NCBI GenBank assembly: GCA_006503535.1
Contig: QYRS01000016.1
Location: 186,001-250,000 of the forward strand
Length of the DNA stretch: 64,000 nt
Source of the DNA: Arthrinium phaeospermum
Taxonomy: Eukaryota > Ascomycota > Sordariomycetes > Amphisphaeriales > Apiosporaceae
Reading direction: 5' to 3'
Made by a program: the position numbers and the translations under genes
Shown: piece by piece, positions 10,013 to 22,800 of the stretch
Layout of the letters: every line of letters begins with the position of its first letter
Position numbering within the stretch: the first letter of the stretch is position 1
The notes under the pieces: model-generated
Databases searched by the model: none
Seen by the model: only the letters and a program-made list of their open reading frames with translations
What the model was told of the DNA's origin: nothing

Positions 10013-10464
10013 ATGGATCGCGAGGGCGGTCCCGCATCCGAAATTTCTCGGGGTATCCCCTCATCTCGAGATTGATGGTGAAACTCTGAGGCGCGAGCTA
10101 GACCAAGGGGAGCATGAGGCGAGACCGAAGATTCCCGCCGCGGACACCGACAACAGATGCCCCGCGAGGTCGCAGAGTGGCGGCGAGAAGATCAAGCAGG
10201 AGGAACGGCCCGACGGTTCACGCGGGTCAGCGCCACCAGGGCGAACCGCCCCGTCTGAACAAATATCTATATAATCTAATGACAATCAGAAACAGCGGAC
10301 CGACAACCATGGTAGGTGCACATAGAAATTTCGTCTCCGATACGACGTTTGCAGGCGTCGACTTCTGGAGGATAGCATCACGTCTCGTCCTTGCAACGCC
10401 TGCTGACATGAGACAGGTGGCTGCGGCACATATTCAACACTTGCCAGGGAGGCGTGGTGATTAA
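10013..10464 (+). pseudogene. Frameshifted relic of the propeptide-like-module family
   Basis: Two stretches match the 384-aa protein at 54.5-55.9 kb and the subtilase at 48.8-53.9 kb. From the ATG at 10013, ASEISRGIP runs into HLEIDGETL after a one-base frame change near 10060; the 384-aa protein has ISEGISWDIP followed by HLGDLDLSG. Further on, SDTTFAGVDFWR (about 10335-10372) matches SDTKFAGVNFW in the subtilase and NLFEGVLFWRAFL in the 384-aa protein. In-frame stops, at least one further frame change and a missing middle show that it is broken. I see no splice solution that rescues it. It probably decayed from a third gene of this family, lying at the edge of the AT-rich block. The assignment is by eye and limited to two short segments. 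Confidence 0.45.
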
Positions 10465-10967
10465 ACGGACTGCTAAATAATAACAGCGTTCAAGGTCGGA
10501 TTGGGCAGCCGAGCATGAAGCATTTCGATCTCAATTTGCCAAGGAATCACCATGGATTATCTGGGAAAGAAGTGGAATTCCGCGTACTACTAGCCCCAAA
10601 TGATGAAAGGGATTTGAAGTTATATCAACTGTCTTACGTAGGAACAGAGCCCACTGGGCAATCAATGGAAGTGCATCTGTCTAGTCACCGTGAACGTTCA
10701 TGCTCCCAGATGACTAAACAAATTTAGGCACTGTGCATACTATGTCGATGGAGGTATGTTGTACCTCGTTGATGGAGGAGCGAAATTCCTCATGTTAGAA
10801 CAGAACTTCAATATTCGTAGCCTGAGATACGAGTTGGATTAACGGCGGCTTGGCATAAGCCCAAGGGATTAAGGTAGCCGAGATCCAAGAAGAGCTAACG
10901 CGACCAGCCACCACCAACACTTAGTACCCCGCCGAGCCACGAGGTGGCCAATTAATACGTTGTAGCT
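10465..10967. other. Transition zone into the AT-rich block
   Basis: About 500 bp with only short frames. Composition is still mixed (GC-containing words such as GGCGGCTTGG near 10850 and CCCCGCCGAGCC near 10928) up to the direct repeat at 10968, where the AT-rich block starts abruptly. No gene seen. Confidence 0.45.
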
Positions 10968-11110
10968 GTATCGGAATTCCGGTACATATACACATATATA
11001 TATATACTGCACTTCTCCCTTTATAAGAAAAGGATTAATTAAATAATTTATTTATTTATTTATATACATTTTATACTTTTTATTATTATATAATAAGTTA
11101 TAAACTCGAG
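10968..11110 (+). repeat. Left copy of ~140 bp direct repeat bracketing the AT-rich block (LTR-like)
   Basis: This segment (GTATCGGAATTCCGG ... AAACTCGAG) aligns in the same orientation with 47620-47756. Over about 96 ungapped positions from 11006 I count 23 differences, all C/T or G/A. In 19 of them this copy has the T or A. It lies exactly at the left border of the block and begins TGTAT, like an LTR end. The alignment continues weakly past 11110. No target-site duplication could be identified. Confidence 0.6.
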
Positions 11111-13724
11111 TAATTTATAAATAATATTCCCTTTATTTTTTATAAAAAACTTATTATCTTAACTTTACTTATATAAAATATATTATCCTTTAAATTAAAT
11201 ATTTGATTATTTAAAAAACTACCCTATAAATTATTCCACCTTATTTAAAATAACATACTTATTAAACGATTATAAAGTTTACCCTTAAAACACCGCTTAA
11301 TAATATTTTATAAAAATAAAATAAAACCTTATATATATTTAAAGAAACGTACGAATTATTTTTAAATTTATATAAAATACTAAATCTAAATCGCCGAGCT
11401 TAATAATAAAAGTAAACACTAAATTTAAAATAAATAAACGAATTTTTTTTTATAAATATATCTTTTTTATAAACTTTTACTTTTTATAATAACTTAAATT
11501 AAAAAATACGAAAATCTTATACCTTTAAAAATATATAAAAACGTATAAAATTATATAGAAAATAAATTTAAATATATTTTTTAATATATTATTTTTAATG
11601 AAAAAAAACCTTACGGCTTTTAAAGTAATTATATATAATTATAACTTAAAATCGCGTCTAAAGTTTAAAGTAAAAATATTCCGTTACTTTAATAAAATAT
11701 ATTTTTTTATATAATAAAATTCTTTAAAAATATAAAGCCTTTTACTTTCGAAAAAAACGATAAAAAACACTCTTTATTTTACTTATTATTCTTAAATAAG
11801 TATTATTAATTATTAAATTCTTTTAATATTAATATAATATTAAATTCTTTTTTTAAATTAAAGTTTTTGAACTTTATAATTAATGTAATTTTTCCTTTTT
11901 TATAAATTTAAAGATAACTACCCGGACTTAAATTACCCGATATAATAAGTAGCTAAATAAACGCGACGCTTAATATAACCCGTTATTATAGCGCTTTAAA
12001 AGTTGGATTTTATACTGTTTTAACTTTTATATATACTACGCCTTCCCCCTTTTATCCCCTTTAATAATCCCGTGCGGTAATAATTAATACTAACGCGTTT
12101 ATTTTAACTATTTCTTTTCTCCTTATTTCCTTATTACTTTTATACTTTATATTTAACTTTTTTTAAAGCTACGCTTTATTTTTAATTTAACCTACCTATT
12201 ATAACCTTATTTATTTATAGCTATTTTAAATATCTTATATTATAAATATTAATTTTATTAATAATTACTCTTTTAATCCTATTATATTTATTATATAATA
12301 ATAAATAACTAACTCTCTTAACTTTAACTTTAACCTATTACGAAATTAATAAATCCTTATCCAGCGGCGACACTACCACTTTAAGCGAAAAATATAATAT
12401 CACATTATCGATAATTAATTACCCCTCGAATTAAAACGGCGCTCGTTATTTTAACTACGCTAAGTTTTATAATAAAAAAAAACGCATAATTTTAAATAAA
12501 AATAATACGTTATTAATAAAGCGGCCGAAAGAAACGGTTAATAAGCGAGGGTAAATAAAAAAAACTATAAAGAAATAAGCGCTAATTAACCGGCTTTAAA
12601 AAAATACAATTTCTAATATAAATAACTCTAATAATAAAAATAATATTAATTTAAATATAATTTATTATAACTATTTAAACTCATTTAACCTTAATATTAA
12701 TAACTAATAATATATAATTTACTTAAATATATACCTTTACTTATTTTATATTATTAATAATAAAATTTTTTACTTTAATTATAATTTTACACGTTTATAA
12801 AAACAACCTATATTAATTAAAACATAACCCTTTATATAAATAAGCACTAATATACTTATAATAAATACTATTATAATAAAGCGCTTATAACTCGAGAATA
12901 TCTTTATATTAACTTCCTTAGCCGTTAATTAATAAAACCTTATACTATTTAAACTAATAATATACCTTTTTTATAAAAAAAGGATGCCTTTTATAAGCTT
13001 TTAATATAAGATATATTATAAGGTATATATTATCCTAACTATATAAATATATATAACTTAAAATATATTTTAAAATTATAAAATATAAAATACTACTTAT
13101 ATAAAAATTAAATCCTAAAAATTATATATTATATCGTAATTATTATTTCTTTTTATTTTATAAAAAATACCTTTATATATATTTCCTTATTATAAGTTTA
13201 AATTTAAGCTAAGGCTAGCTTTTAAATTTATATAAAATACTTAACCTATAATTAATACTTTATTATATACCTATAAAAACTAAACTAGTACTTTATAAAT
13301 AAATCGCTAATTTTTAAAAGGTTTTATATCTAGGTCTTTAAATTAAACTTTATTAAAACTCGTTAATAATTACGTAAATAACCTTATTTATAAGCTAATA
13401 AATAATATTAAGGTTTTAATAAATAAGCTATTAAATAATTTAAATAACTAGCTTGCTAATTCTTTTATATTAAAGGATTTAATAATATATCTATCAAATA
13501 AGCTAGTTAATTTAAATAGATTAACTTTAATTAATTTAAATATAAACGATAAAAAAAACTATAATATAAATCGTAAGCGGAGGCCGTTAAGCTAAGTACT
13601 TTTAAAAAAGCTATATTTAAAATAAAGTAATATTATTATTATAAATAACGCTTATTTCTAATAGTTTATTAGAATTATATAATTTTTAACTGGCTAGTCT
13701 TTAATTAATATCATTAAACGGCTA

Positions 13725-13808
13725 GCTTAAATTATAAAATAATTAGCTTAAATTATAAGATAATTAATTTAAATTATAAAATACTTAAGCTAAGTTATAA
13801 GACAACTA
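13725..13808 (+). repeat. Four tandem 21-bp units, relic of a heptad (coiled-coil) coding repeat
   Basis: Units at 13725-13745, 13746-13766, 13767-13787 and 13788-13808. The first two differ by one G/A (GCTTAAATTATAAAATAATT versus GCTTAAATTATAAGATAATT, plus a final A). Read in triplets each unit is seven codons: A-stop-I-I-K-stop-L. If each TAA was a CAA before RIP, the units read AQIIKQL-like, a hydrophobic heptad. In the last unit one CAA is still intact (ATA AGA CAA CTA). The protein it belonged to is unknown. Confidence 0.6.
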
Positions 13809-16600
13809 CTTTAAAAAATAGGCCGATAAATTATATTTATTCTTAAAAATTATTATAAAGCGGGTAATTAAAAGGATTAAATAAATAATATAAATAATAA
13901 TATTAAACCTAAAAAAAAAGTTAATTTTATAAATTTCGACGTTATAAAAAAGCTATAGAAAATATATAAGTTATAAAAGCTTTAAAACTACTATTGTTTA
14001 TAAAAATTAAAAAATAAAAAATAATTAAATAAAATATACTTAAAACCTAAATAAAATAACTAATATTATTATATAATAATAAAAACTAAAACTAACTATT
14101 ATTTAATATATAAACGTAAAATAAAAAAATAATATACGGCTTAAAATATAAATAAATATAAAGGTTAAAATTTAAATCTTAATTAATAATAATTTCGCTT
14201 TATTCTTAAATATTTATAATATAATATAAAAATTTATTAAAATTTAATTTCTTTTATAAAATAAAGCTTAATTAATAAAACGCAACGATTTTATTATAAT
14301 ATAAAATATAATACTTATTACCTTTTATTTACCTTTAAATATATATATATTATTAAACCTTTATATATATTCTATTATTATTAAATATAAATAGAAATTA
14401 TTATTATATAAAAAAACGTTAAAAAAAAAATACTTAAAATACTTTATATATATTAGCTATATAAAATTTCATTCTTTTTTAAACTTATCTTTCGATATAA
14501 CGTAATTTATTTACTAGCTTACTTTAATATTATTTAACTTTATTTTATTATTTAACTTTAATTTATTATCTAACTCCTCTTTATTATTAATCTCTTAGTA
14601 TTTTTTTTATATATATATAACTTAACGTAATATTAATTTTATAACTATTTAAATATTAATACCTTTTTAATATTTACTTTATATATTAATAACTCTTAAT
14701 TACTTTAAACGGAAATATAAATAACTAAATATAATAAAGGATCGTTTAATATAATATACTTTTATATTCCCGTTAAAACCTTTTAAACAGCGTTAAATAT
14801 TTCATTATTAAATATTTTAACTCTTTTAATAAAGGCTCTTTTTTAATATATACCGTCACTTTTTAAAAACGGCGCTCTATAACGACTAAAAACTTAAAAA
14901 ACCCCTCTTATTTAAATAAACTAATAATATTATTTAAATTATTAACAATTTAAATAAATTTAACTACCTTTAATTCCAGCTTATATAATCGATTGAAAAA
15001 ACCATTATTATAAAAAATAACTTTTAAAACCTTTACTTTAAACTTTTTTAATTATTATTATATTTAACTTAATTCGCTTTATATATATAATTTTTCTATT
15101 TTTAATTCGCGCCGTACCTCGTTAATCTTATTATATAATACCCCGACCTCTTTTAAATTAAGCTTTATATTTTTCTATTTTAATTTTTTAAAATTTTTTC
15201 TATTAAAACTAATTAATTATTTTATAAAATATAAATTCTTACTTGTTATTATAAAAAATATAAATATAAAAACTATAATTTTTAATATTTTTAATATATA
15301 TTTATACTTTTTAAAATTATTAATTATTAAATTAAATTATAAAAAATCCCGATAAAGATTTACTAGATATAAAGGATATTTTAACGACCTCTTTAATATA
15401 TTAAACTCGCGATAAATATTATTTTAAATCTATACGCTTAAGAAAATAAACTATACCTATATAAAAAATAGCGCGGGTGAAAATATTAATATAATTTAAT
15501 TAAAAGTATAAAGATTAAGGATAAAATTTAACCTTAAAAGTTCTATAATAAAAGGCTTTAATACCACCTATTAAAAAATAAATAATCGATATTTATTAAA
15601 AAATAAGGTAATAACCTTTTAAATATTTATAAATTACACTATTTTAAAAATATAAAAATCGGGTTTAATAAGTAAAACTTAAATAAGATTTGTTTTAATA
15701 ATTAAATTTAAGTTTAACGATATAATTATCTGATATATCGCTTTAAGCTTATATTTTTACGAATTAATTCTATACTATTAATTTATTAAGATCGAACGTT
15801 ATTTTATAAATTATAATAACGTTAATAATTATTAATTTATTAATTAAAGTTTAATAATAACGGGAATATTTTATAATTTATTTAAAGTAATTTTTAAAAT
15901 AAAATAAATATAAAAAAAATTAATAAACGAATTACTTTATAACATATTAAGCTTAATAATTTTTTAATAATAAATAGCGAAGTTCGTTTTTATATATTTT
16001 TATAAATAAGTTATTTAATATTTAAATAAATTTATAATTAAATTATAAAAAGCGAAGCGGGTTTTCGCGATTATATTATATAGGTTAAGCTTAGCCGCGA
16101 CGTATTTAGCGTATAATTTATAAAAAAAATATCGGTTAATTTTTTTAATAAATATTTTATTTCTTTAAAGCTTAATTTAATTATTAATATTAAAAATATA
16201 TACTTTTATTATAATATTAATTAATAAAAAAAATATACTTAAACATTTTATACTTTAAAAAAATAAAGATTAAATAATTAATTATATTTAAAAGTTTTTT
16301 ATTTTTTATATACGCTTTATTTAATATTTATATTAAATAAAAAAAATAAAATCGTCGCCTCGATACTAAATAAAATAAATAATAATAAAATTCTTCGCCT
16401 CCTCTTTATTTATTATAAATTTATAATAAAAACCTAATATATTTACGTCGTTATTATCTATATTATTATTAATATTAAGCCGTATTATAAGATTTATTAT
16501 AAAAGCTATAAAAAGTAGTTTAATAAAGTTTATACGTATTATTAAAAGCGTTTAAAGAATTTTAAAAGCTTAGGAATTTTAAAGAGGGGAACCTTAAAGG

Positions 16601-16811
16601 CTTTAAAGACTTTAAAAAATTTAAAGAATTTAAATAATTTAAGGAATTTAAAAAGCTTAAAGAGTTTAAGAAATATATAAAATATAATATACCCAATAAG
16701 CTTAAAAAACGTAATACACTTAATAAACTTACTAAACCTTTTAAGTTTAATAAGCTTATTAAACCTAGTAAATTTATTAAATTTATTAAGTTTATTAAGT
16801 TTATTAAACTT
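16601..16811. repeat. 9-bp tandem repeat array, degenerate
   Basis: Two phased arrays. At 16601-16671 there are about eight units of the type ATTTAAAGA. At 16695-16811 there are thirteen units, including ATTAAATTT, ATTAAGTTT (twice) and ATTAAACTT. The unit is three codons long, so a coding origin is likely; on the plus strand it reads Lys/Phe/Ile-rich, which could derive from Glu/Leu-rich codons by G-to-A and C-to-T change. The long minus-strand frame at 16542-16841 is a consequence of the repeat (no stop in the unit), not a gene. Confidence 0.6.
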
Positions 16812-19800
16812 ATAATTAATAAATTTAAAGAAATAAAACAATTAAAAAAGGTTAAGAATAAAAAAGGAAAAGCTATTTAAGTTAATACAAAAGGTAAAAG
16901 GAAATAAATTAAAAATATTATAGGTATTATTATTAAAAAAACTAATAAAGGTATATATATTAAAAAAATTAAAAATATATAAAAAAGGTATTTAAAATAT
17001 ATAAGAGCGAATTAAGAGGAGTTTAAAAAAAAAAGTATATATATATTATAAAAGTTTTTATAAAGGGAGCTATAAAAAGCGCTATAAAAAAGTTAAAGAA
17101 AAGGCTTTTAAAAAAGCTTTTTATTAACGCGGTAAAAAAAGCTTTAAAAAAAGCGGTAAAAGGCACCGTTAAAAGAACCGCTATATAGATATCGAAAGAA
17201 AAAGTCTTTAACGCGCCTTTTAAGGTATTTAATAAAATACTTAAGTTTATACCCTTAAAATTTAACCTTATATCTTTTTTTAATTTAAATTTATTAATAA
17301 TATATTACGATAAAAACGGTTTAATATTTTAATAATATTAGGAAAAGTTTTTATTAAATAATATATTAAATCGAATAGCGACTTTAACTTTTAACACATT
17401 AATATTCTATTTTAATAAAAAAACAACGTTAATATTTTAACCGATTAAACCTTATTAAAAGCCCTTTTAAATATAAATAATATCACGCTTATTTAATATT
17501 CACCTAACCTTTAATTAATTAATAAAATTTAATATATTAATTTTTAAATAATCTATTATTAAAAGTATTAAAAGCCGTTTAAATAAGTAAAAGCTTAGCG
17601 TATAACTCTTAACCTTTTTATTATTAAACGCTTTTTTCTTCTTCATCGTTTTAAGATTCTTATAACTCGTTTTAACGCTTTCGGTTAAGTTATTTAACGC
17701 CTTTTTTTAAATAATATCGACGCGTATCCATTTTTATAACTTTTTTAAATTATTACTTAAATAAAATATAACTTAATAATAAAAAATAATCGTCTTTTTA
17801 AAGTATATTAATAAAAAGTTTATAATAATATTAAAGTGAATATATACCCATTACCCGGCTAGGCTATTAAATATATACTAATATAAAAAATAATAAACCT
17901 TAATAATATAGCGCGTTTATATTAATTCTTTACTCGATGGCTAACTTAATTTTTATATAAAAGTAAAAAATTAATCGTAAAGCTTCTTTTTTTAATAATA
18001 TATATCTCTAATAACTATAAAAAAATACGATTAAATAATATAAATAAGAGCTATAACTACTATATTATAAGCTTTAAAAGTAACCGGGATAACTAAATTA
18101 AAATAATAATTTAATTGATAAAGTTTATTTTAACACTCTTTTATATAATATATCGCGTAATTTAAATCGTTATAAAGATAAAAAAACGGCTTTAATAATT
18201 TAATTATAAACATTAAGAGCGGTAATAATAATATAAACATTAAAAAAAACCCTGACCTAATTAAATAATAACTAAATATTTATATATAAACGCGTTAAAG
18301 GCCGTTAATAAAATATTAAAGACTATATAATATAAGAAACCCTAGTTATATTATTATATATTTTTATATTTCTTTTTTAATACGAAATACCTAGTCTATT
18401 TTCTATAATAATTGAAATTTATTAAATTAACTTAACCTTTAAATTTAATAACGCGGCTAACTAAATATATAGTAAAATATTAATTATTTTAAAAAATTTA
18501 TAAATAAAATTAATAAATTAAAAAAATAACGTACTTTTAAATAAACGCTCTTTATAATTAACTTACTTTACTTATTATATATAACTTAATATAATTTCAA
18601 ATTATTAAGAATATTTAATAAATTTTATTATTAATAAATCGTTTATACTAATTTATAATATTATATATAGAATTATAATAAAAGTAAAAAAATATAAAAC
18701 GTATAAAAACGTATTAATTTAATATAACTATAAATATAAAATTTAACATTTATATAAATATAATTATTATTAATAACTAAAGTAAAAAAAAGGGTAAACT
18801 TATAACCTTAACATTTATAAAAATACGAAAATTAATTCCTAATATTTATAAATATAAAAAAATTACCCCCTCGCTAAGAATCGTAAAAATATAAAAGTTA
18901 ATTACCTTTAATTAAAAATTATAAAAATACGAAAATTATTTTTAATAATTATAAATATATAAAAATTAATTTTTTAATATTCGCTATTATATAAAAATTG
19001 CTTATTTAATTCTTAATATTATATATAAACTATTATAAATTTAAACCTTAATTTTTAATAAAACATAATTATTAAAATTAAACGAGTTATTATTTTTAAA
19101 AACTTATTCTTAAAAAACTTATATATTAACTATAGCTTATTAATTTTATATTAACGACTTCTTAAAAACTAACTATTAACCTTTTTAATATATACCTTAT
19201 TTATCGCTAAATTTTTTTTAAAACGTAATTAAATAATCGCGATTTTTATCCTTATAATTATTCCTTATTTATTATAAAAACTTAACATTAATAAAAAAAA
19301 TTTATATATAATTAAATATATTAAAATATAATTAAATATTATATAATAATAAAATTTTAAACCTAAAGGGTATTATATTATAAAAAGTATAAATACTTTA
19401 ATAAAATACCTATTAATAAAAAAAATACTTTAAATAAAAAATATAAATTATTTAAAAAACTTCTTATTAATTATTAAAAACAAATATCTTAAAAAAATAT
19501 AAAAATTAATTAATTTTAAAATAAACTTTAACGTTAAATATAAAAAACTTTTTAACCCTTTAAAATTTAATACCGTCTTTCCTATTACCTTAATATAATC
19601 GATAGCTTTAATATTATAAAAAGTATATATATAAATATAAATAGGTTTTATATAAAAAAGAAAATAATTATTTTTAAAATATAAATAATAATTAACTTTT
19701 TTATTATTAATATAAATAAAAATATAATATATCGTTAAGAATTTTAATTTATTTCTATAAGAATTTATATTAATATAAACGATATTATAATTAAAATAAT

Positions 19801-22800
19801 ATAATTATATTTATAAACGTTAATATATAAAAACTTTCTTAACTTTTATTATACTTTTTTTAATAATAAAGATATAACTATAATTTAATAAGTTAATATA
19901 TTTTTTTATATTTTATATTAATATTATCGATATTAATAACAACGATATCGTTTTATTTTATAAATATTAATATATAAAAACTTTTTTAACTTTTTAAAAT
20001 ATACTTAAATCGTAATAATAATATTTATTATTCGATTAAGGTTAATATAAAATAAAGTAATAGAGCGAATCGTAATTAATATTATTAACGATTATTATTA
20101 ACGAATTCTTATTTATATAAAAAACTAATATAATAATTTCCTCTTTATTTTATTAGTTATTATTCGTTATTTTTTATTATTATTTTTTAATTCTTATAAT
20201 ATTTAAAAAATTATTTATATTTATTATTTTTATTTAATACCTTAAACTTTTTTCCTATTCTTTATTTCTTTTTAAATTCGTTAATAAATCTTTATTTTTT
20301 AATTCTATTTATATTTATAATATCCCTTCCCCTTCTTTAACTTTATATTATTTTATCTCTACTCCTTTTTTTATAACGTCTTATAATTTATATAACCCTT
20401 AAATCCTCCGCCTAATTAAAAAGGGAAAAAAATAATAAAGTTTTTAAATATTAAAAGGAAAGCCTATAACGAAAAAATATAAACTTTATACTTTTTTTCT
20501 TAATTTTAATTTATATTTATATTTTTAATTTTAAAAGGAAATATTTAAATTTAAATCTAAAAACGACTTTAACTTTTCACTATTTATTATTAAGTTTATA
20601 TATCGCCCTTATATTTTAACCGTTTCTTTTTTAACTTTTTTAAAATAAGAATTACTTTAAATTAATATTATATAACCTTATATATTTTAATTATACCCTA
20701 TATTAAAGTAATGTTTAAAACCTTTAATATTATAATTTAATATAAATAACCGTTATAAAAAAATAAGAATTTAAAAATAATATAATAAAAAGGAAATTTA
20801 TTATTAATAATTTTAATAATAATATATATAGCGTTATTAATAACGAGCCCTTTTTATCTCTTATTTAAATTATTAACCCTTATACCTTTTTTTTATACCT
20901 TATAACTTTTTATCGAAATTTAAAAGCGATAATAATATTTCTAATAATAAAAGCTTCGACGATAATATATTAATTTTATATTTTAATTCTTTATCGTTAA
21001 CTAATATTATTAGTATTAATATCGAGATTTTAAATAAAGATCTATTTATTAATAAATATATTATTATTTATAATTAATTTAACCCTTTTTTTACTACGCC
21101 CTTTAACTATACTATTATAACCTATTCTTAATATTATAATAAAAGCTTATTTAATTTTTATTTATATAACTAATATAAATTTATTATTAATACTTTTAAC
21201 CTAATACTTTTTAATATTAAGCTTTAATTAACCCTAGTATTTCCTTTAACCGTCGCTAAACGCTACGCTACTTTTTTAATACCTTTATCTTCGTTAAAAA
21301 AACGCTATCCTTTATCTTTATTTTTTATTTTTTTTAATAAAAAACACTTATAAAAAAGCTAAGGTTAAAGCCGTAATAATAATTATAATTATAATCGAAA
21401 TTATAATTAAAGCTATAATTATAATTAAGGCTATTATTAATAAAACTATATTTAACGCGCCCGGCTTACTAATAATAAGGTTAAACGCTTTTATATATTC
21501 TATACTAATATTTATTTAAAGATACGGTTTTTTATTATTTATTTATTTTTAAATTATTTAATTTAAAAAAATAAAAATAAATCGATATCCTATTAAAGAA
21601 TATAATAAAAATAAATAATTAAGTAAGCGAAATTTATAACTTAAAAAAGGGGTTAAAAAAGTTTTAAAGGCAGTATTTAAAATAAAGAATAAAAAGTATA
21701 TAAATTACTTTAAATTATTATAAAATACTATATAATATTATAAATAATTTTTATATATTAATATTTATTATTTAAATCGAATACCTAATTTATACCCTTA
21801 ATATTTACTTTTTTTAACTCTTTCGCGCGCTTTAAAATTAGTTTAAAGTTTATACTAATATATTTCTCCGCTCGAAATTTATTAGAATTAATTAAATTAA
21901 AAACACTAATATTTAATTAAAGATTAATATTAAATAATATAAATAAAGATTTATTAATTAATAATATATTTATTATAAAAAACGATATAGAATAAATATT
22001 ACCTTTCTCGTTTTTAAAAAAATTGCCGAGGAAATTAATAAAAAAGATATCGAGGTTTAATAATTAAAAAATATAAAGAGTTTAAAAAATAATCGAAGGG
22101 TTAATAATTTAATATTTATTATATAATAATATAATCCCGATTATATATAATAGATATATTATAATAATATATAGTTTAATATTTTAAATTCGTATTTTAT
22201 TATTTAATCTAAATTTAAAAAGGATTTTATAAATATATATAAAAAAACGACAGACTAAATATATTAAAGAATTAATATATAAAACCTAAAATATATAACT
22301 TAATATATAAAGAAATTAAAAAATATAATAAGGTTAAAATAAAGAAAGTAAAATAACGGGATTAAAAATAATAATATAATTTATATTTATCTTACCTAAA
22401 AAGCTTTTTTTTAAAGCCTTATAGCTTTATACTATACTTTAAAATAAAAAACCCGTTCCTTTTTATAATAATTATTATATAGCAAGCCTCTTTTTTATTT
22501 TTTTTTTTATAATATTTATAACTTATTAAGACGGTAATAATCGCTACCGTAATAAAATTATAGCGAAAGCGGGATTAAAAAGCTTTAAAAAGTATTTCTT
22601 TTTATTACACTCTTTTTAATATTAATATAATAAAGCTATATTAAGAAAATTAAAAGCGGTAAATAATTATAATACTTTTTATAAAAAAAGCGGCATTAAA
22701 AGAAATAAGGTAATACGGGTAAAAATAAATAACTTAAGGGGAAAAGAACTTAAAAAAAAGAATAAATAATTTAAAGGAGAAATAAATTATTATTTTTAAA

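Noticed and set aside
9748..10285. Short frames upstream of and overlapping the relic (e.g. 84 aa at 9821-10075 and 74 aa minus at 10061-10285)
   Set aside because: Only the part after 10013 resembles a family. The remainder has no recognisable features and is better seen as decayed or non-coding sequence.
13725..13808. CRISPR-like array
   Set aside because: Units are contiguous with no spacers, in a eukaryotic RIP block; it is a coding heptad repeat.
16542..16841. 99-aa minus-strand frame rich in Lys, Phe and Leu in the AT-rich block
   Set aside because: Created by the 9-bp tandem repeat, which lacks stops in that frame; no protein features.
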